A DNA stretch of 63,684 bases from Prochlorococcus sp. AG-449-J16 (GTDB lineage Bacteria > Cyanobacteriota > Cyanobacteriia > PCC-6307 > Cyanobiaceae): positions 1 through 63,684 of the forward strand of contig QCQK01000006.1 of the NCBI GenBank assembly GCA_003209565.1, in the 5' to 3' direction. Shown in pieces: positions 28,236 through 37,550 of the stretch. The notes beneath the pieces are model-generated. The model did no database searches. It had not been told where the DNA came from and saw only the letters and a list, made by a program, of their open reading frames with translations. Positions within the stretch are counted from its first letter, which is position 1. Every line of letters begins with the position of its first letter. The position numbers and the translations under genes were made by a program.

Positions 28236-30203
28236 ATGCAAGATCATCACTCAACAAATGAATCTTTTGACGTCATCGTTATTGGAGGAGGACATGCAGG
28301 ATGCGAAGCCGCTATAACAACAGCAAAATTAGGTTTTTCTACTGCCCTATTTACAATCAATCTAGATAGAATTGCTTGGCAACCGTGTAACCCTGCAGTT
28401 GGGGGACCAGCAAAAAGTCAGTTAGTGCATGAAGTTGATGCATTAGGTGGAATTATTGGTAAATTAGCTGATGAGACAGCTATTCAAAAAAGAATATTAA
28501 ATGCAAGTAGAGGCCCAGCTGTATGGGCGTTAAGAGCTCAGACAGATAAAAGAGAATACTCAAAAAGAATGATCGCAATACTACAAAATACAGATAATTT
28601 ATCTTTAAAAGAAGCAATGATTACTGAACTGGATATTGCAAAAACTGAACAAATTGGATTGAACTCAAAAAAAATCTTAAAAAAAAGAATAAAGGGTGTA
28701 AAAACATTCTTTGGTAGTTATTATTCAGCAAGATCAGTTATCATCACAGCTGGAACGTTCTTAGAAGGAAGAATATGGATAGGAAATAAATCAATGTCAG
28801 CTGGTAGATCGGGCGAACAAGCAGCACAAGGTCTTACTCAGAATTTACACGAAATTGGTATCAATACAGAACGTTTAAAAACAGGTACTCCAGCAAGAGT
28901 TGATAAAAGAAGTATCATTTTTGATGAATTAGATATTCAACCAAGTACCGCAGCAGATAAATATTTTTCGTTTGACCCAGATACAAAAAATAATATGCCC
29001 CAAGTTAGTTGTCACATCACAAGAACAACTACCAAAACACATCAACTAATTAGAGACAATTTACATTTAACTCCCATTTACGGTGGTTTTATTGATAGTA
29101 AGGGGCCAAGATATTGTCCATCAATTGAAGATAAAATCGTCAAATTTGCTGATAAAGAATCACATCAAATTTTCTTAGAACCAGAAGGAATTAATACCCC
29201 TGAAATATATGTACAAGGATTTTCTACAGGTTTACCCGAAAATATTCAATTAGAACTTTTAAGGACCTTACCTGGATTAGGTGAATGTAAAATGTTGCGA
29301 CCAGCATATGCTGTGGAGTATGACTATATACCTGCAACACAGCTCCAAACATCACTCGAAACGAAAGAAATTGAATATTTATTTAGCGCCGGACAAATTA
29401 ATGGCACTACTGGTTATGAAGAAGCAGCAGCACAAGGATTAGTTGCAGGAGTCAATGCGACAAGAAAACTAAACAAAAAAGATCCAATAATCTTCACTAG
29501 AGAAAGCAGTTATATTGGAACAATGATCAATGATTTAATTACAAAAGATCTCAAAGAGCCATATAGAGTTCTAACTAGTAGGAGTGAATATAGATTAACT
29601 CTCAGAGGAGATAATGCAGATAGAAGATTAACACCATTAGGTTATCAAATTGGGCTAATTAATGAGAAAAGATGGTCGGCCTATCAAGAAAAAATGAACC
29701 TCCTCGAAGAAGAGAAATTTAGATTAAATAACACTCGTTTAAAAAATACCGATGAAATATCAAAAAAAATAGAATTAGAAACGGGATCAAAAATCAAAGG
29801 CTCAACAACTTTGAAAGAACTCTTAAAAAGACCAAACTTTCATTATTCAGATCTAATTAAATATAATTTGAATGAAAGAAATCTAGATTCTTCAATACAA
29901 GAAGGTGTTGAAATAGATATTAAATACGAGGGTTACCTTAAAAGACAAAAAAACAACATAGAACAAATAAATCGTCAAAGCTGTAAATCTCTGCCTCAAG
30001 AAATAAATTATGAAAAGATAGAGACATTATCTTTAGAAGCTAGAGAAAATTTGAATAAGATAAAGCCAAAAAATTTTGGTGATGCGTCAAAAATTCCCGG
30101 TGTAAGCAAAGCTGATTTAACTGCATTACTTGTTTGGCTAAAAATAAGAGAAATAAAAAAAGAAAAGGCAAATATTTTTGTCGAAAAAAAGTTATCATCT
30201 TAA
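28236..30203 (+). CDS. mnmG: tRNA uridine-5-carboxymethylaminomethyl modification enzyme
   Basis: MnmG (GidA), with MnmE, uses FAD and methylene-tetrahydrofolate to modify the wobble uridine of several tRNAs. The 655-residue protein has the FAD-binding GGGHAG (17-22), the family signatures [22 protein letters not shown] and [11 protein letters not shown], then [18 protein letters not shown]. It ends in the helical MnmE/tRNA-binding domain ([22 protein letters not shown]). It follows dnaB closely. Confidence 0.97.
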   Translation: MQDHHSTNESFDVIVIGGGHAGCEAAITTAKLGFSTALFTINLDRIAWQPCNPAVGGPAKSQLVHEVDALGGIIGKLADETAIQKRILNASRGPAVWALRAQTDKREYSKRMIAILQNTDNLSLKEAMITELDIAKTEQIGLNSKKILKKRIKGVKTFFGSYYSARSVIITAGTFLEGRIWIGNKSMSAGRSGEQAAQGLTQNLHEIGINTERLKTGTPARVDKRSIIFDELDIQPSTAADKYFSFDPDTKNNMPQVSCHITRTTTKTHQLIRDNLHLTPIYGGFIDSKGPRYCPSIEDKIVKFADKESHQIFLEPEGINTPEIYVQGFSTGLPENIQLELLRTLPGLGECKMLRPAYAVEYDYIPATQLQTSLETKEIEYLFSAGQINGTTGYEEAAAQGLVAGVNATRKLNKKDPIIFTRESSYIGTMINDLITKDLKEPYRVLTSRSEYRLTLRGDNADRRLTPLGYQIGLINEKRWSAYQEKMNLLEEEKFRLNNTRLKNTDEISKKIELETGSKIKGSTTLKELLKRPNFHYSDLIKYNLNERNLDSSIQEGVEIDIKYEGYLKRQKNNIEQINRQSCKSLPQEINYEKIETLSLEARENLNKIKPKNFGDASKIPGVSKADLTALLVWLKIREIKKEKANIFVEKKLSS

Positions 30204-30284
30204 AAGGATTCCGTCTGAGCACTGAATAATAAACTTTTTAAATCACCAAAAATTTTATGGCAAGAAAAGGCCTCTACTTTTTTA

Positions 30285-30827
30285 GTGAAGAATTCATTAC
30301 CAAAAATATCTGGTCCATGGAAATTAATGCTGCTTGGGGATGGAAGTCCAACTAGACATTTACAGCTTTTAACAAATCAAGAGACGAAAATTAAATTAAT
30401 TTCAATGCAAGTAGATCCTCTATTCATTGCAGAGGGCCCTAAAGAATTAAATCAGTTAAATGGACCTTTAATTAGAAGACAAGTATGGATTAAAAACAAT
30501 AATAAAAACCTAGCATGGGCTGAAAGTTGGTGGAATGCAGAACAAGTTAATGAAAATTTAAAAGCCAAAGAAGAACCAATTTGGAAGAATTTGACACAAG
30601 ACAGATCAGAATTGTTTAGAGAAGTTGATCGAATTTCGCTTGTTAATTCAAATTGGTTAGAGGATCAATTTTGTTTTAAAGGTCCATTCTGGTCAAGAAA
30701 TTATAGATTTTTTCGAGACAAAAAGCCTCTAACAATTATTAGAGAAGTATTCAATCCACATTTAGAAAGTTTATTAGGCTATTCAGGAATTAAAGAATTT
30801 ACAAAACTATACTCTTCTCCTTCTTGA
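30285..30827 (+). CDS. Chorismate lyase (4-hydroxybenzoate synthase)
   Basis: In cyanobacteria this protein removes pyruvate from chorismate to give 4-hydroxybenzoate, the precursor of the plastoquinone head group. The 180-residue sequence matches the cyanobacterial chorismate lyase/DUF98 type by WKLMLLGDGSPTRHLQLLT, the Arg-containing GPLIRRQVW, AESWWNAEQ and WSRNYRFFRDKKPLTIIREVF. It starts at GTG 30285. The last 21 bases overlap the end of the convergent 30807 gene. It is the only quinone-pathway gene in the window. Confidence 0.85.
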   Translation: MKNSLPKISGPWKLMLLGDGSPTRHLQLLTNQETKIKLISMQVDPLFIAEGPKELNQLNGPLIRRQVWIKNNNKNLAWAESWWNAEQVNENLKAKEEPIWKNLTQDRSELFREVDRISLVNSNWLEDQFCFKGPFWSRNYRFFRDKKPLTIIREVFNPHLESLLGYSGIKEFTKLYSSPS

Positions 30828-31370
30828 TCTGGGGAGATTTCTTGATTTTGATTGAACTTGTTGGTTTGATTGATCTCTCGAAGTATTAATCTCTTTTTCT
30901 GAAGCTCTTTGCCATCTTTCAACTTTGAAATCCATTTCATCTGGCCAATCTTCGGCCTTACTCTCTTTCACGTAAGGTAATTTTTTTTGCTCAGTTGTCT
31001 GTAAATTTTTCGGTTGCCTTAAAGATATTGCTTCTAAAGGTCTTTTTGAGTGCTGATTAGCAGATTCATAAGAATTTGATTCTTTGGAAAATGTCTTAAT
31101 ATCCCTATTATCATCGTAAATATTTTCATCATTCCAATCATCATTATCTTCATCAAAAAATAAGTCCACCTTTTCAGATACCCATCTCCCTACTTTTTTA
31201 ACACTCTTACTTGTTATTCCTTGAAAATCTGAGTTCCTTCTTTTTCCTGGTCTGGCACCAGATACTCCATCAACAAATTGTCTTCCAGTTTCGAAAATTT
31301 TATCAACCTGTTTATCAACAATATTTTTATCAAAACTATTTCTAAGATTTCTAATTCTCCTTGAATCCAT
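30807..31370 (-). CDS. Conserved-looking, mostly disordered protein
   Basis: I do not recognise a family for this 187-residue protein. The N-terminal 60 residues (RRIRNLRNSFDKNIVDKQV and GARPGKRRNSDFQGI) are basic and probably structured. A short acidic run follows (FFDEDNDDWNDENIYDD, about 90-106), then a polar linker, a Trp-containing motif DWPDEMDFKVERWQRASEKE, and an Arg-rich end (RSRRRRV). That pattern resembles nucleic-acid-associated proteins, but no function is claimed. Its 3' end overlaps the convergent chorismate lyase. Confidence 0.7.
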   Translation of the reverse strand: MDSRRIRNLRNSFDKNIVDKQVDKIFETGRQFVDGVSGARPGKRRNSDFQGITSKSVKKVGRWVSEKVDLFFDEDNDDWNDENIYDDNRDIKTFSKESNSYESANQHSKRPLEAISLRQPKNLQTTEQKKLPYVKESKAEDWPDEMDFKVERWQRASEKEINTSRDQSNQQVQSKSRNLPRSRRRRV

Positions 31371-31453
31371 AAATTATTATGCTTTTTAAAATATAAACTA
31401 CATTAAAAAAATAAATAATTCCAAATATAGAAACAAAAACACATCTTATATTT

Positions 31454-31981
31454 TTAATCAAACAAAATTAAACATTTTTTATTCCATAATCCATTAAAGA
31501 AATTTACACAACATTTTTTGCAGGCAATATTCTTTATCCTTTTCCTGTAGAAAAATTTCTCACCACAATTTTGGCAAGTTCCTATGTATTTAAATTCTCT
31601 CCTTTCAATAGGAAATGAGTGCCTCACAGAAATTTGAAAATTCTTCTCTTTCTTATTAATTTCATTCATCTTTTCTAAGAAATTTGGACCATGTATCTCA
31701 TTTTTTTTTAATATCCTATCTACCCATGCATGAATCATTTCATGACATAAAGTACTGTTTATTTCACTAGTAGATAATTTACTCAAAATAGGTTTCGATA
31801 AGATAATTTCAGAATCTACAAGACCATTAATTCTTTTTCTTTTATAAAATCCAGCAGTGGTTTTTAATCTATTATCACTCCATCTAACCTTTACTAAAGG
31901 TTGATTATTAACCGCAAGAGAATTTTCAAAATATTGGTTATTAAATTTATGAAATAAAGGTAAAAGAGGAATTACAGGCAT
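31454..31981 (-). CDS. SprT-like zinc metalloprotease
   Basis: SprT-like proteins share a fold with the DNA-protein crosslink protease SPRTN; the bacterial role is unclear. The 175-residue protein has HEMIH (80-84) as the zinc-binding active site, a probable third His at 97 (IHGPNF), and a C-terminal zinc ribbon with Cys136, Cys139, Cys154 and Cys157. All of the catalytic and metal residues are present, so it should be active. It lies close to an ATP-dependent DNA ligase, which may be coincidental but fits a DNA-repair setting. Confidence 0.85.
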   Translation of the reverse strand: MPVIPLLPLFHKFNNQYFENSLAVNNQPLVKVRWSDNRLKTTAGFYKRKRINGLVDSEIILSKPILSKLSTSEINSTLCHEMIHAWVDRILKKNEIHGPNFLEKMNEINKKEKNFQISVRHSFPIERREFKYIGTCQNCGEKFFYRKRIKNIACKKCCVNFFNGLWNKKCLILFD

Positions 31982-32066
31982 TATGGATTAAAATTAGTAT
32001 TATTTTGACAAAAAAAGCCATCAAAAACGATTTCTTTTCTTAAAGTAATAAAAAACTCAAATCAAC

Positions 32067-32486
32067 ATGGATGCAACACTAGTTAAAGATATAGGAATTA
32101 AAGCACTATTAGTTGGCGGAGCTGTACTAGTTTCTTTTTGGACTTTTAATGCAGTCAAATTAGTTATAAGCGCCAGAGGAATTAATCCATTAGTAAGAAA
32201 GTTTTTTGATCAAATAGCTGCAGGCAGAATTGATGCAGCTTATGGTTTGACTACAAAAACTTATAAAACTCATGTGAAGCGCCAAGACTTTCTTAAATTT
32301 TTAGCTAGTTTAAATCTCAATAAATATAGAAATTTAAAATCAGGAAGACCTAGAGTCCAAGAAGATCAAATCATAATAACTTTGAATTTAAAATCAGAAG
32401 ATAAACAAGATGAGCTCCCATTAGATTTTACTTTTGCAAAAACTGACAATGATTGGAAAATAGACAGAATAGCAAAAGTGAATTAA
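32067..32486 (+). CDS. Membrane-anchored unknown protein
   Basis: This 139-residue protein has a single N-terminal membrane segment (about 11-33) followed by a soluble domain of roughly 100 residues (PLVRKFFDQIAAGRIDAAYG, DFLKFLASLNLNKYRNLKSG, and ending DFTFAKTDNDWKIDRIAKVN). The alternation of a helical part and a final beta-rich part recalls NTF2-like or DUF4864-type folds, which bind small ligands or partners. That is a pattern impression only. It is 10 bases upstream of the DNA ligase, on the same strand. Confidence 0.7.
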   Translation: MDATLVKDIGIKALLVGGAVLVSFWTFNAVKLVISARGINPLVRKFFDQIAAGRIDAAYGLTTKTYKTHVKRQDFLKFLASLNLNKYRNLKSGRPRVQEDQIIITLNLKSEDKQDELPLDFTFAKTDNDWKIDRIAKVN

Positions 32487-32496
32487 TAATTTTCTT

Positions 32497-33825
32497 GTGA
32501 GGCAAAAAGAATTGTTTAAAGAAGAGATAATACATCAATTAGAATTACATCCAAGTAGATTAGATAAAGAAAAAATCATCACAGAAGCAATGGAACAAGG
32601 GCTAGATGATTTTTTTGAAGGAATCCGTATGGCACTTGATCCATTGGTAACTTTTGGTGTAAAAATTGTTCCTGAAAAAGATAATGAAAAAAGTCAAAAT
32701 TTTTTATGGAAAGATTTTAGGGTACTAGCAAATAAGCTTATTCAAAGAGAACTTACTGGTCATGCTGCTCGCGATGCAATTATTACGGCTATGGAATCTG
32801 CAAAAAAAGCAGAGTGGAATGGATTTTATAGACGAGTTTTAATTAAAGATCTTAGATGTGGTGTATCTGAAAAAACAATCAACAAGATAGCCAAGAAATT
32901 TCCCAAATATGCGATTCCTATTTTTTCTTGTCCTTTAGCTCATGACAGTGCAAATCATGAAAAAAAAATGATAGGAAAAAAGCAAATTGAAATCAAATTA
33001 GATGGTGTACGCGTCTTAACTATTATTAGACAAAATAAAGTAGAAATGTTTTCTCGTAATGGAAAACAATTCCATAATTTTGGACATATTATCTCAGAAA
33101 TAGAAAACGTCCTAAAAGAAGATCCTGCACCCCATAACTTAGTCCTAGATGGTGAAGTAATGAGTGCTAACTTTCAAGATTTAATGAAACAAGTTCATAG
33201 AAAAGATGGCAAACAAACCAAAGACGCAGTTCTTCACCTATTTGACTTATGTCCCCTTGAAAACTTCCAAAAAGGGAGATGGAACACAAGTCAAACAGCA
33301 AGAAGTTTACTAGTAAAAGAATGGGTAGCAAAACATTCTATGCTTCTAAGACATATAAAAACACTTGAATGGGAAAATGTAGATCTCGACACCATTGAGG
33401 GGCAGAAAAGATTTGTAGAGCTGAATAAATCTGCCGTGGAAGGTGGATATGAAGGAGTAATGATTAAAGATCCTGATGCTATTTATGAATGTAAAAGAAC
33501 ACATAGTTGGTTAAAAGCAAAACCTTTCATTGAAGTCACTTTAAAGGTTGTGTCGGTTGAGGAGGGCACAGGTCGTAATAAAGGTAGACTGGGAGCTGTC
33601 CTAGTAGAAGGGGAAGATGATGGGCGTGAATACAGTCTTAGTTGTGGAAGCGGGTTTAGTGATATCCAACGTAAAGAATATTGGTCAAAACGGGATCAAC
33701 TTATTGGTCAACTTGTAGAAATCAGAGCTGATGCTAGAACTAAATCTAAAGATGCGGTGGCTTTTAGTCTTAGGTTTCCTAGATTCAAATGCTTTAGAGG
33801 ATTTAAAGCTGGTGAAAAAATTTAA
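32497..33825 (+). CDS. ATP-dependent DNA ligase, T4-phage-like
   Basis: This enzyme seals DNA nicks using ATP. The 442-residue protein has the nucleotidyl Lys167 in KLDG (167-170), motif III FSRNGKQF (185-192), motif IIIa LDGE (217-220), motif IV EGVMIKDP (319-326) and motif V WLKAKP (338-343). An N-terminal domain (about 1-150) with RELTGHAARDAI and LIKDLRCGVSEKTINKI resembles the T4 gp30 segment LTGNAAIEEL...RDLECGASVSIANK. It starts with GTG. A bacterium normally relies on NAD-dependent LigA, so this is an extra ligase, probably phage-derived and used in repair. Confidence 0.92.
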   Translation: MRQKELFKEEIIHQLELHPSRLDKEKIITEAMEQGLDDFFEGIRMALDPLVTFGVKIVPEKDNEKSQNFLWKDFRVLANKLIQRELTGHAARDAIITAMESAKKAEWNGFYRRVLIKDLRCGVSEKTINKIAKKFPKYAIPIFSCPLAHDSANHEKKMIGKKQIEIKLDGVRVLTIIRQNKVEMFSRNGKQFHNFGHIISEIENVLKEDPAPHNLVLDGEVMSANFQDLMKQVHRKDGKQTKDAVLHLFDLCPLENFQKGRWNTSQTARSLLVKEWVAKHSMLLRHIKTLEWENVDLDTIEGQKRFVELNKSAVEGGYEGVMIKDPDAIYECKRTHSWLKAKPFIEVTLKVVSVEEGTGRNKGRLGAVLVEGEDDGREYSLSCGSGFSDIQRKEYWSKRDQLIGQLVEIRADARTKSKDAVAFSLRFPRFKCFRGFKAGEKI

Positions 33826-33870
33826 ATTTTAAAAAATACTATTCAACAAAATAGTCAATAAAAATGTGTT

Positions 33871-33884
33871 TTTTTAATTAAAAA
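33871..33884. terminator. AT palindrome after the DNA ligase
   Basis: TTTTTAATTAAAAA is a perfect 14-base palindrome 46 bases after the ligase stop. With no G-C pair it is a weak terminator candidate. Confidence 0.2.
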
Positions 33885-33940
33885 CTTAAAATCTTAGCTG
33901 TAAAATATAAGAATAATTATCAGTACTTTTTGCGAGACTT

Positions 33941-34093
33941 ATGACAAATAAAAAAGTTTTCAAATACATAAAAACACCCTGTGGACAAGCAAAATATATT
34001 GAATTAGAAGCCAACAAAACTTTACTAGGTAAATTTAGGCTTTTGTGGTTTGTCTTAATTGCATCTATGAGAGATTGGAATATTAAAGATTAA
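33941..34093 (+). CDS. Small hypothetical protein, 50 residues
   Basis: An ATG-initiated frame of 50 codons begins MTNKKVFKYIKTPCGQAKYI and ends in a short hydrophobic stretch FRLLWFVLIASMRDW and then NIKD. The amino-acid composition looks protein-like, with one Cys and a possible amphipathic or membrane-attached C-terminal helix. It fills the gap between the ligase and the convergent TVP38-type gene, whose stop lies four bases away. I cannot assign a function. Confidence 0.55.
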   Translation: MTNKKVFKYIKTPCGQAKYIELEANKTLLGKFRLLWFVLIASMRDWNIKD

Positions 34094-34097
34094 ATTC

Positions 34098-34694
34098 TTA
34101 GAAGTTTTCAAAATATTCTTTAGAGTATTTAGCTAAAAAATATAAAATTAAAGAGGTGGAGACAACTCCGATAATAGTCATATATAAATTATTTGGTGAT
34201 TGCACATTTTTTAACTCCTGGAGGCTTTTTGCCAAACTACCTATTGAGCAATACAGAAAAGTTCCTGGAATTATTCCAATAAAGCCAAGAGCGAAATCTC
34301 TAAACTTAACATTATTCAAACCATAAAAATAATTAAGAATACTGAAAGGAAATATGGGCGATAATCTCGCTAAAAAAATTAATTTTAGTCCGCCTTTTTC
34401 TACTACTTTTTCGATAATACTTAATTTTGGATTACGGCTAAAAAGAGTTTTTAATTTTTTTGCAAAAAAACTTTTTGATATAAAAAAAGCAACTGATGCT
34501 CCTATGAAAGCTGAAATGAAAACGATAATTGATCCTAAATATGAGCCATATAAAAAACCTGATAATAAAGATAACCAAGAAGCTGGAAGTATTAGTAAAA
34601 CAATTAATATATAAATACAAACAAACGATAAGATTCCGATTCCAGTATTAAAAAAGAAAGACAAATTATAAATATTTTCTAGGAATATATTCAT
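34098..34694 (-). CDS. TVP38/TMEM64 (SNARE-associated, DedA-like) membrane protein
   Basis: Members of this family are integral membrane proteins linked to lipid scrambling and membrane homeostasis. The 198-residue protein has about five hydrophobic segments, the GSYLGSIIVFISAFIGASVA repeat-like motif, and the family core LARLSPIFPFSILNYFYGL followed by F-x10-GIIPGTFLYCSIG. I chose the ATG at 34694; a TTG two codons upstream would overlap the valS stop. It follows valS by two bases on the same strand. Confidence 0.85.
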   Translation of the reverse strand: MNIFLENIYNLSFFFNTGIGILSFVCIYILIVLLILPASWLSLLSGFLYGSYLGSIIVFISAFIGASVAFFISKSFFAKKLKTLFSRNPKLSIIEKVVEKGGLKLIFLARLSPIFPFSILNYFYGLNNVKFRDFALGFIGIIPGTFLYCSIGSLAKSLQELKNVQSPNNLYMTIIGVVSTSLILYFLAKYSKEYFENF

Positions 34695-34696
34695 TC

Positions 34697-37453
34697 TCAA
34701 TTCAATAGTTCGAGTTTTTTAGTAATTCTATCCTTTTGCACCGAACCCTCATTTAATTTAAATCTGCATTCTTCAACAATATCTTTTGGAGCCTTATCAA
34801 CGAAATTTTTATTAGATAATCTCTTATTTAAATTTTCTAATTCAATAGTCACCTTTTTTAAATCCTTGGTTAACCTTTCCTTTAGTGCATCTATATTTAC
34901 AAAATCCTGAAAAGGTAAGTAAACCTCTAAATCACTAATTATCCCAGAAAAAGATTTAGCAAACTCTTTTTTATCAACAGCATTAGTTTTAAAAATAAAT
35001 ACTTCAGAAGATTTAGTTAAGGTTTGAATATCGTCAATTAAAGATTTTAAAAAATCAATTAATTCATCATTGTCTGAAATTAAATATACAGGAACTTTCT
35101 CTGATGGCTTAAGACCTAATTCAGCTCTCAAATTTCTAATCAGCCTAATAATTTCAAAGAGTTGCTGAAAGGAATTATCAAGCTTATTATCAACAAATTT
35201 ATTTTCATGAATTGGCCACTTTTGAAGAGATAATAATATATTATCTGGTTTTAGTTTCAGTACATGCCAAAGTTCCTCAGTAATATGCGGCATAAAAGGA
35301 TGAATCATTAACAAAATATCATTTAGCACTTTTATTAAAACTTTTTCGGATATTTGTCTATTTTTAGTCTCTTTATTATTAAACCTTTGTTTAGCAAATT
35401 CTACATACCAGTCACAAAAATCATTCCATGCAAATTCATATAGAAGTTTCGCAGATTCTCCCAATTTATATTCTTTCAACAAAGCAGCGACTTTGATATT
35501 TACCTGATTCAATTTCGACAAAATCCACTTATCAGATAACTCTAAATAAGTTTCATCACTCTCATTAAGCAAATAATTATTGTTAGAAGTTTTATTAATT
35601 AAGACAAATTTAGTTGCATTCCATAATTTATTCGCAAAATTTCTTGAAGCTTCAACAGTTGAAGATGTATATTTTTTCCTATCAAAATCAAGCCGTATAT
35701 CTTGTCCAGCGCCTGCAACTTCTCGAATTAAAGCAAATCGTAAAGCATCAGAACCATATTTATCAATTAATAGTATTGGATCAATACCGTTACCTGAACT
35801 TTTACTCATTTTTTTATTGTTCTCATCTCGAACTAGACCATGAATATAAACATCCTTAAATGGAATATTATTCGTAAAAGTATTCCCCATCATTGTCATT
35901 CTGGCCACCCAAAAGAAAATAATATCGAAACCTGTAACAAGAGCATTATTTGGATACCATTTTTGAAAATCAGGATCATTTGTATTTGGCCAACCAAGGG
36001 TTGAGAAAGGCCATAAACCACTTGAAAACCATGTATCCAAAACATCTTTATCACGAACCAATTTAATATTTAATCCAAATTTTTTTTTAGCTTCAATTAA
36101 GGCATCTTCTTCATTTCTTGCAACAATATATGGAGTATTTTGTTCTATTGAGTCTTGTGAGTCATCTAAAACATACCATGCTGGTATTTGGTGCCCCCAC
36201 CACAATTGCCGACTAATACACCAATCATTAATATTCTCTAACCAATCCTTATAAACTTTCTCCCAGCGTGATGGAATAAACGATGGTTTTTTAGAATCAA
36301 TTTCATTAAGACATCCTTGTGATATGTCATCCATTTTCAAAAACCATTGTGTGGACAATAGAGGTTCAATTGGAACCTTACCTCTATCAGAAAAAGGAAC
36401 AGTATGTTTATAATCCTCTATCTTTGTCAAAAGGCCTAAGTTATCCAATTCTTTGATAATTTTCTTTCTAGCCTCATATCTATCTAAATTTTGAAAAATA
36501 CCTGCATTAATATTTAAAGTTCCATTTTTGTTCATTACATTGATCTGTTTTAAATTATGCCTTTTTCCAATTGCAAAATCATTAGGATCATGGGCTGGAG
36601 TAACCTTCACACAACCCGTACCAAAATCTTTATCAACATGTGAATCAGCGATTATAGGTATTTCTCTATCAACGAAAGGGACTTTTACTTTGGCACCAAT
36701 AATTTCTTTATATCTATCATCATCAGGATTAACTGCCACAGCAGTATCACCTAAAAGAGTTTCAGGTCTTGTTGTTGCAACTTCTAAGTACTTATCTAAC
36801 TGTTCACCACTTTCAGAAAGTAAAGGATATTTAAAGTGCCATAAATGACCATTAACTTCTTGCATTTCAACTTCAAGATCACTTACGGCAGATTGAGATT
36901 CAGGGCACCAATTAACCAAATATTCGCCTCTATAAATTAAATTCTTTTTATAAAGAATATTAAAAGCCTCAATAACTGCTTCATTTAATTTTTGATCAAG
37001 AGTAAATCTTTCTCTAGTCCAGTCAACTGAATATCCTATCCTTTTTAATTGAGAAACTATTCTTCCACCACTTTGTTCTTTCCAGTTCCATGCTCTTTTA
37101 AGAAATTCATCTCTTCCAATATCCTCGCTTGTTTTGCCTTCACTTTTTAATTGTTTTTCGAGAATAGTTTGAACAGCTATTGAAGCATGATCAGTTCCTG
37201 GTAAACACAAAACATTCTTCCCTAAAAGTCTTTGAAAACGTACTACAACATCTATCAAAGCCGTATTAAATGCATGCCCCATATGCAAAGATCCAGTTAC
37301 ATTTGGTGGCGGTATAACAACACAAAAAGGCTCTCCATCATCCCCAGGGTTAGGACTAAACGCCTTTAGACTTTCCCATTTTTCTTGCCACTTTTTCTCT
37401 ACTTCAAAAGGTGAATAATTTTCTAAAGATAATTGATCATTCATCTCTGTCAT
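34697..37453 (-). CDS. valS: Valyl-tRNA synthetase
   Basis: ValS charges tRNA-Val and edits misactivated threonine. The 918-residue class I enzyme has the HIGH motif as GSLHMGHAF near the N-terminus, the editing-domain TTRPETLLGDTAVAV, the KMSKS motif (KKMSKSSGNGIDP) and a C-terminal coiled coil. The start is taken at the ATG at 37453; the upstream TTG is less likely. The gene for tRNA-Val(TAC) lies about 450 bases upstream on the same strand, a substrate and enzyme pairing in close proximity. Confidence 0.96.
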   Translation of the reverse strand: MTEMNDQLSLENYSPFEVEKKWQEKWESLKAFSPNPGDDGEPFCVVIPPPNVTGSLHMGHAFNTALIDVVVRFQRLLGKNVLCLPGTDHASIAVQTILEKQLKSEGKTSEDIGRDEFLKRAWNWKEQSGGRIVSQLKRIGYSVDWTRERFTLDQKLNEAVIEAFNILYKKNLIYRGEYLVNWCPESQSAVSDLEVEMQEVNGHLWHFKYPLLSESGEQLDKYLEVATTRPETLLGDTAVAVNPDDDRYKEIIGAKVKVPFVDREIPIIADSHVDKDFGTGCVKVTPAHDPNDFAIGKRHNLKQINVMNKNGTLNINAGIFQNLDRYEARKKIIKELDNLGLLTKIEDYKHTVPFSDRGKVPIEPLLSTQWFLKMDDISQGCLNEIDSKKPSFIPSRWEKVYKDWLENINDWCISRQLWWGHQIPAWYVLDDSQDSIEQNTPYIVARNEEDALIEAKKKFGLNIKLVRDKDVLDTWFSSGLWPFSTLGWPNTNDPDFQKWYPNNALVTGFDIIFFWVARMTMMGNTFTNNIPFKDVYIHGLVRDENNKKMSKSSGNGIDPILLIDKYGSDALRFALIREVAGAGQDIRLDFDRKKYTSSTVEASRNFANKLWNATKFVLINKTSNNNYLLNESDETYLELSDKWILSKLNQVNIKVAALLKEYKLGESAKLLYEFAWNDFCDWYVEFAKQRFNNKETKNRQISEKVLIKVLNDILLMIHPFMPHITEELWHVLKLKPDNILLSLQKWPIHENKFVDNKLDNSFQQLFEIIRLIRNLRAELGLKPSEKVPVYLISDNDELIDFLKSLIDDIQTLTKSSEVFIFKTNAVDKKEFAKSFSGIISDLEVYLPFQDFVNIDALKERLTKDLKKVTIELENLNKRLSNKNFVDKAPKDIVEECRFKLNEGSVQKDRITKKLELLN

Positions 37454-37469
37454 GTGCAAATTTTATTTC

Positions 37470-37488
37470 AATAAACTTTTTGTTTATT
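37470..37488 (-). terminator. AT-rich hairpin between IscA-like gene and valS
   Basis: AATAAAC (37470-37476) and GTTTATT (37482-37488) are perfectly complementary around a five-base loop. It could end the IscA-like transcript or fold in the valS leader. The stem has one G-C pair, so the call is weak. Confidence 0.3.
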
Positions 37489-37550
37489 TTATCTTGAGAG
37501 CAGCCAATTAATGAAAATAATATTAGTTTGCAAAAAAAGACACATCAATT

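Noticed and set aside
30257..30355. Upstream ATG frame before the chorismate lyase
   Set aside because: It is out of frame with the lyase and gives about 32 codons of unremarkable sequence.
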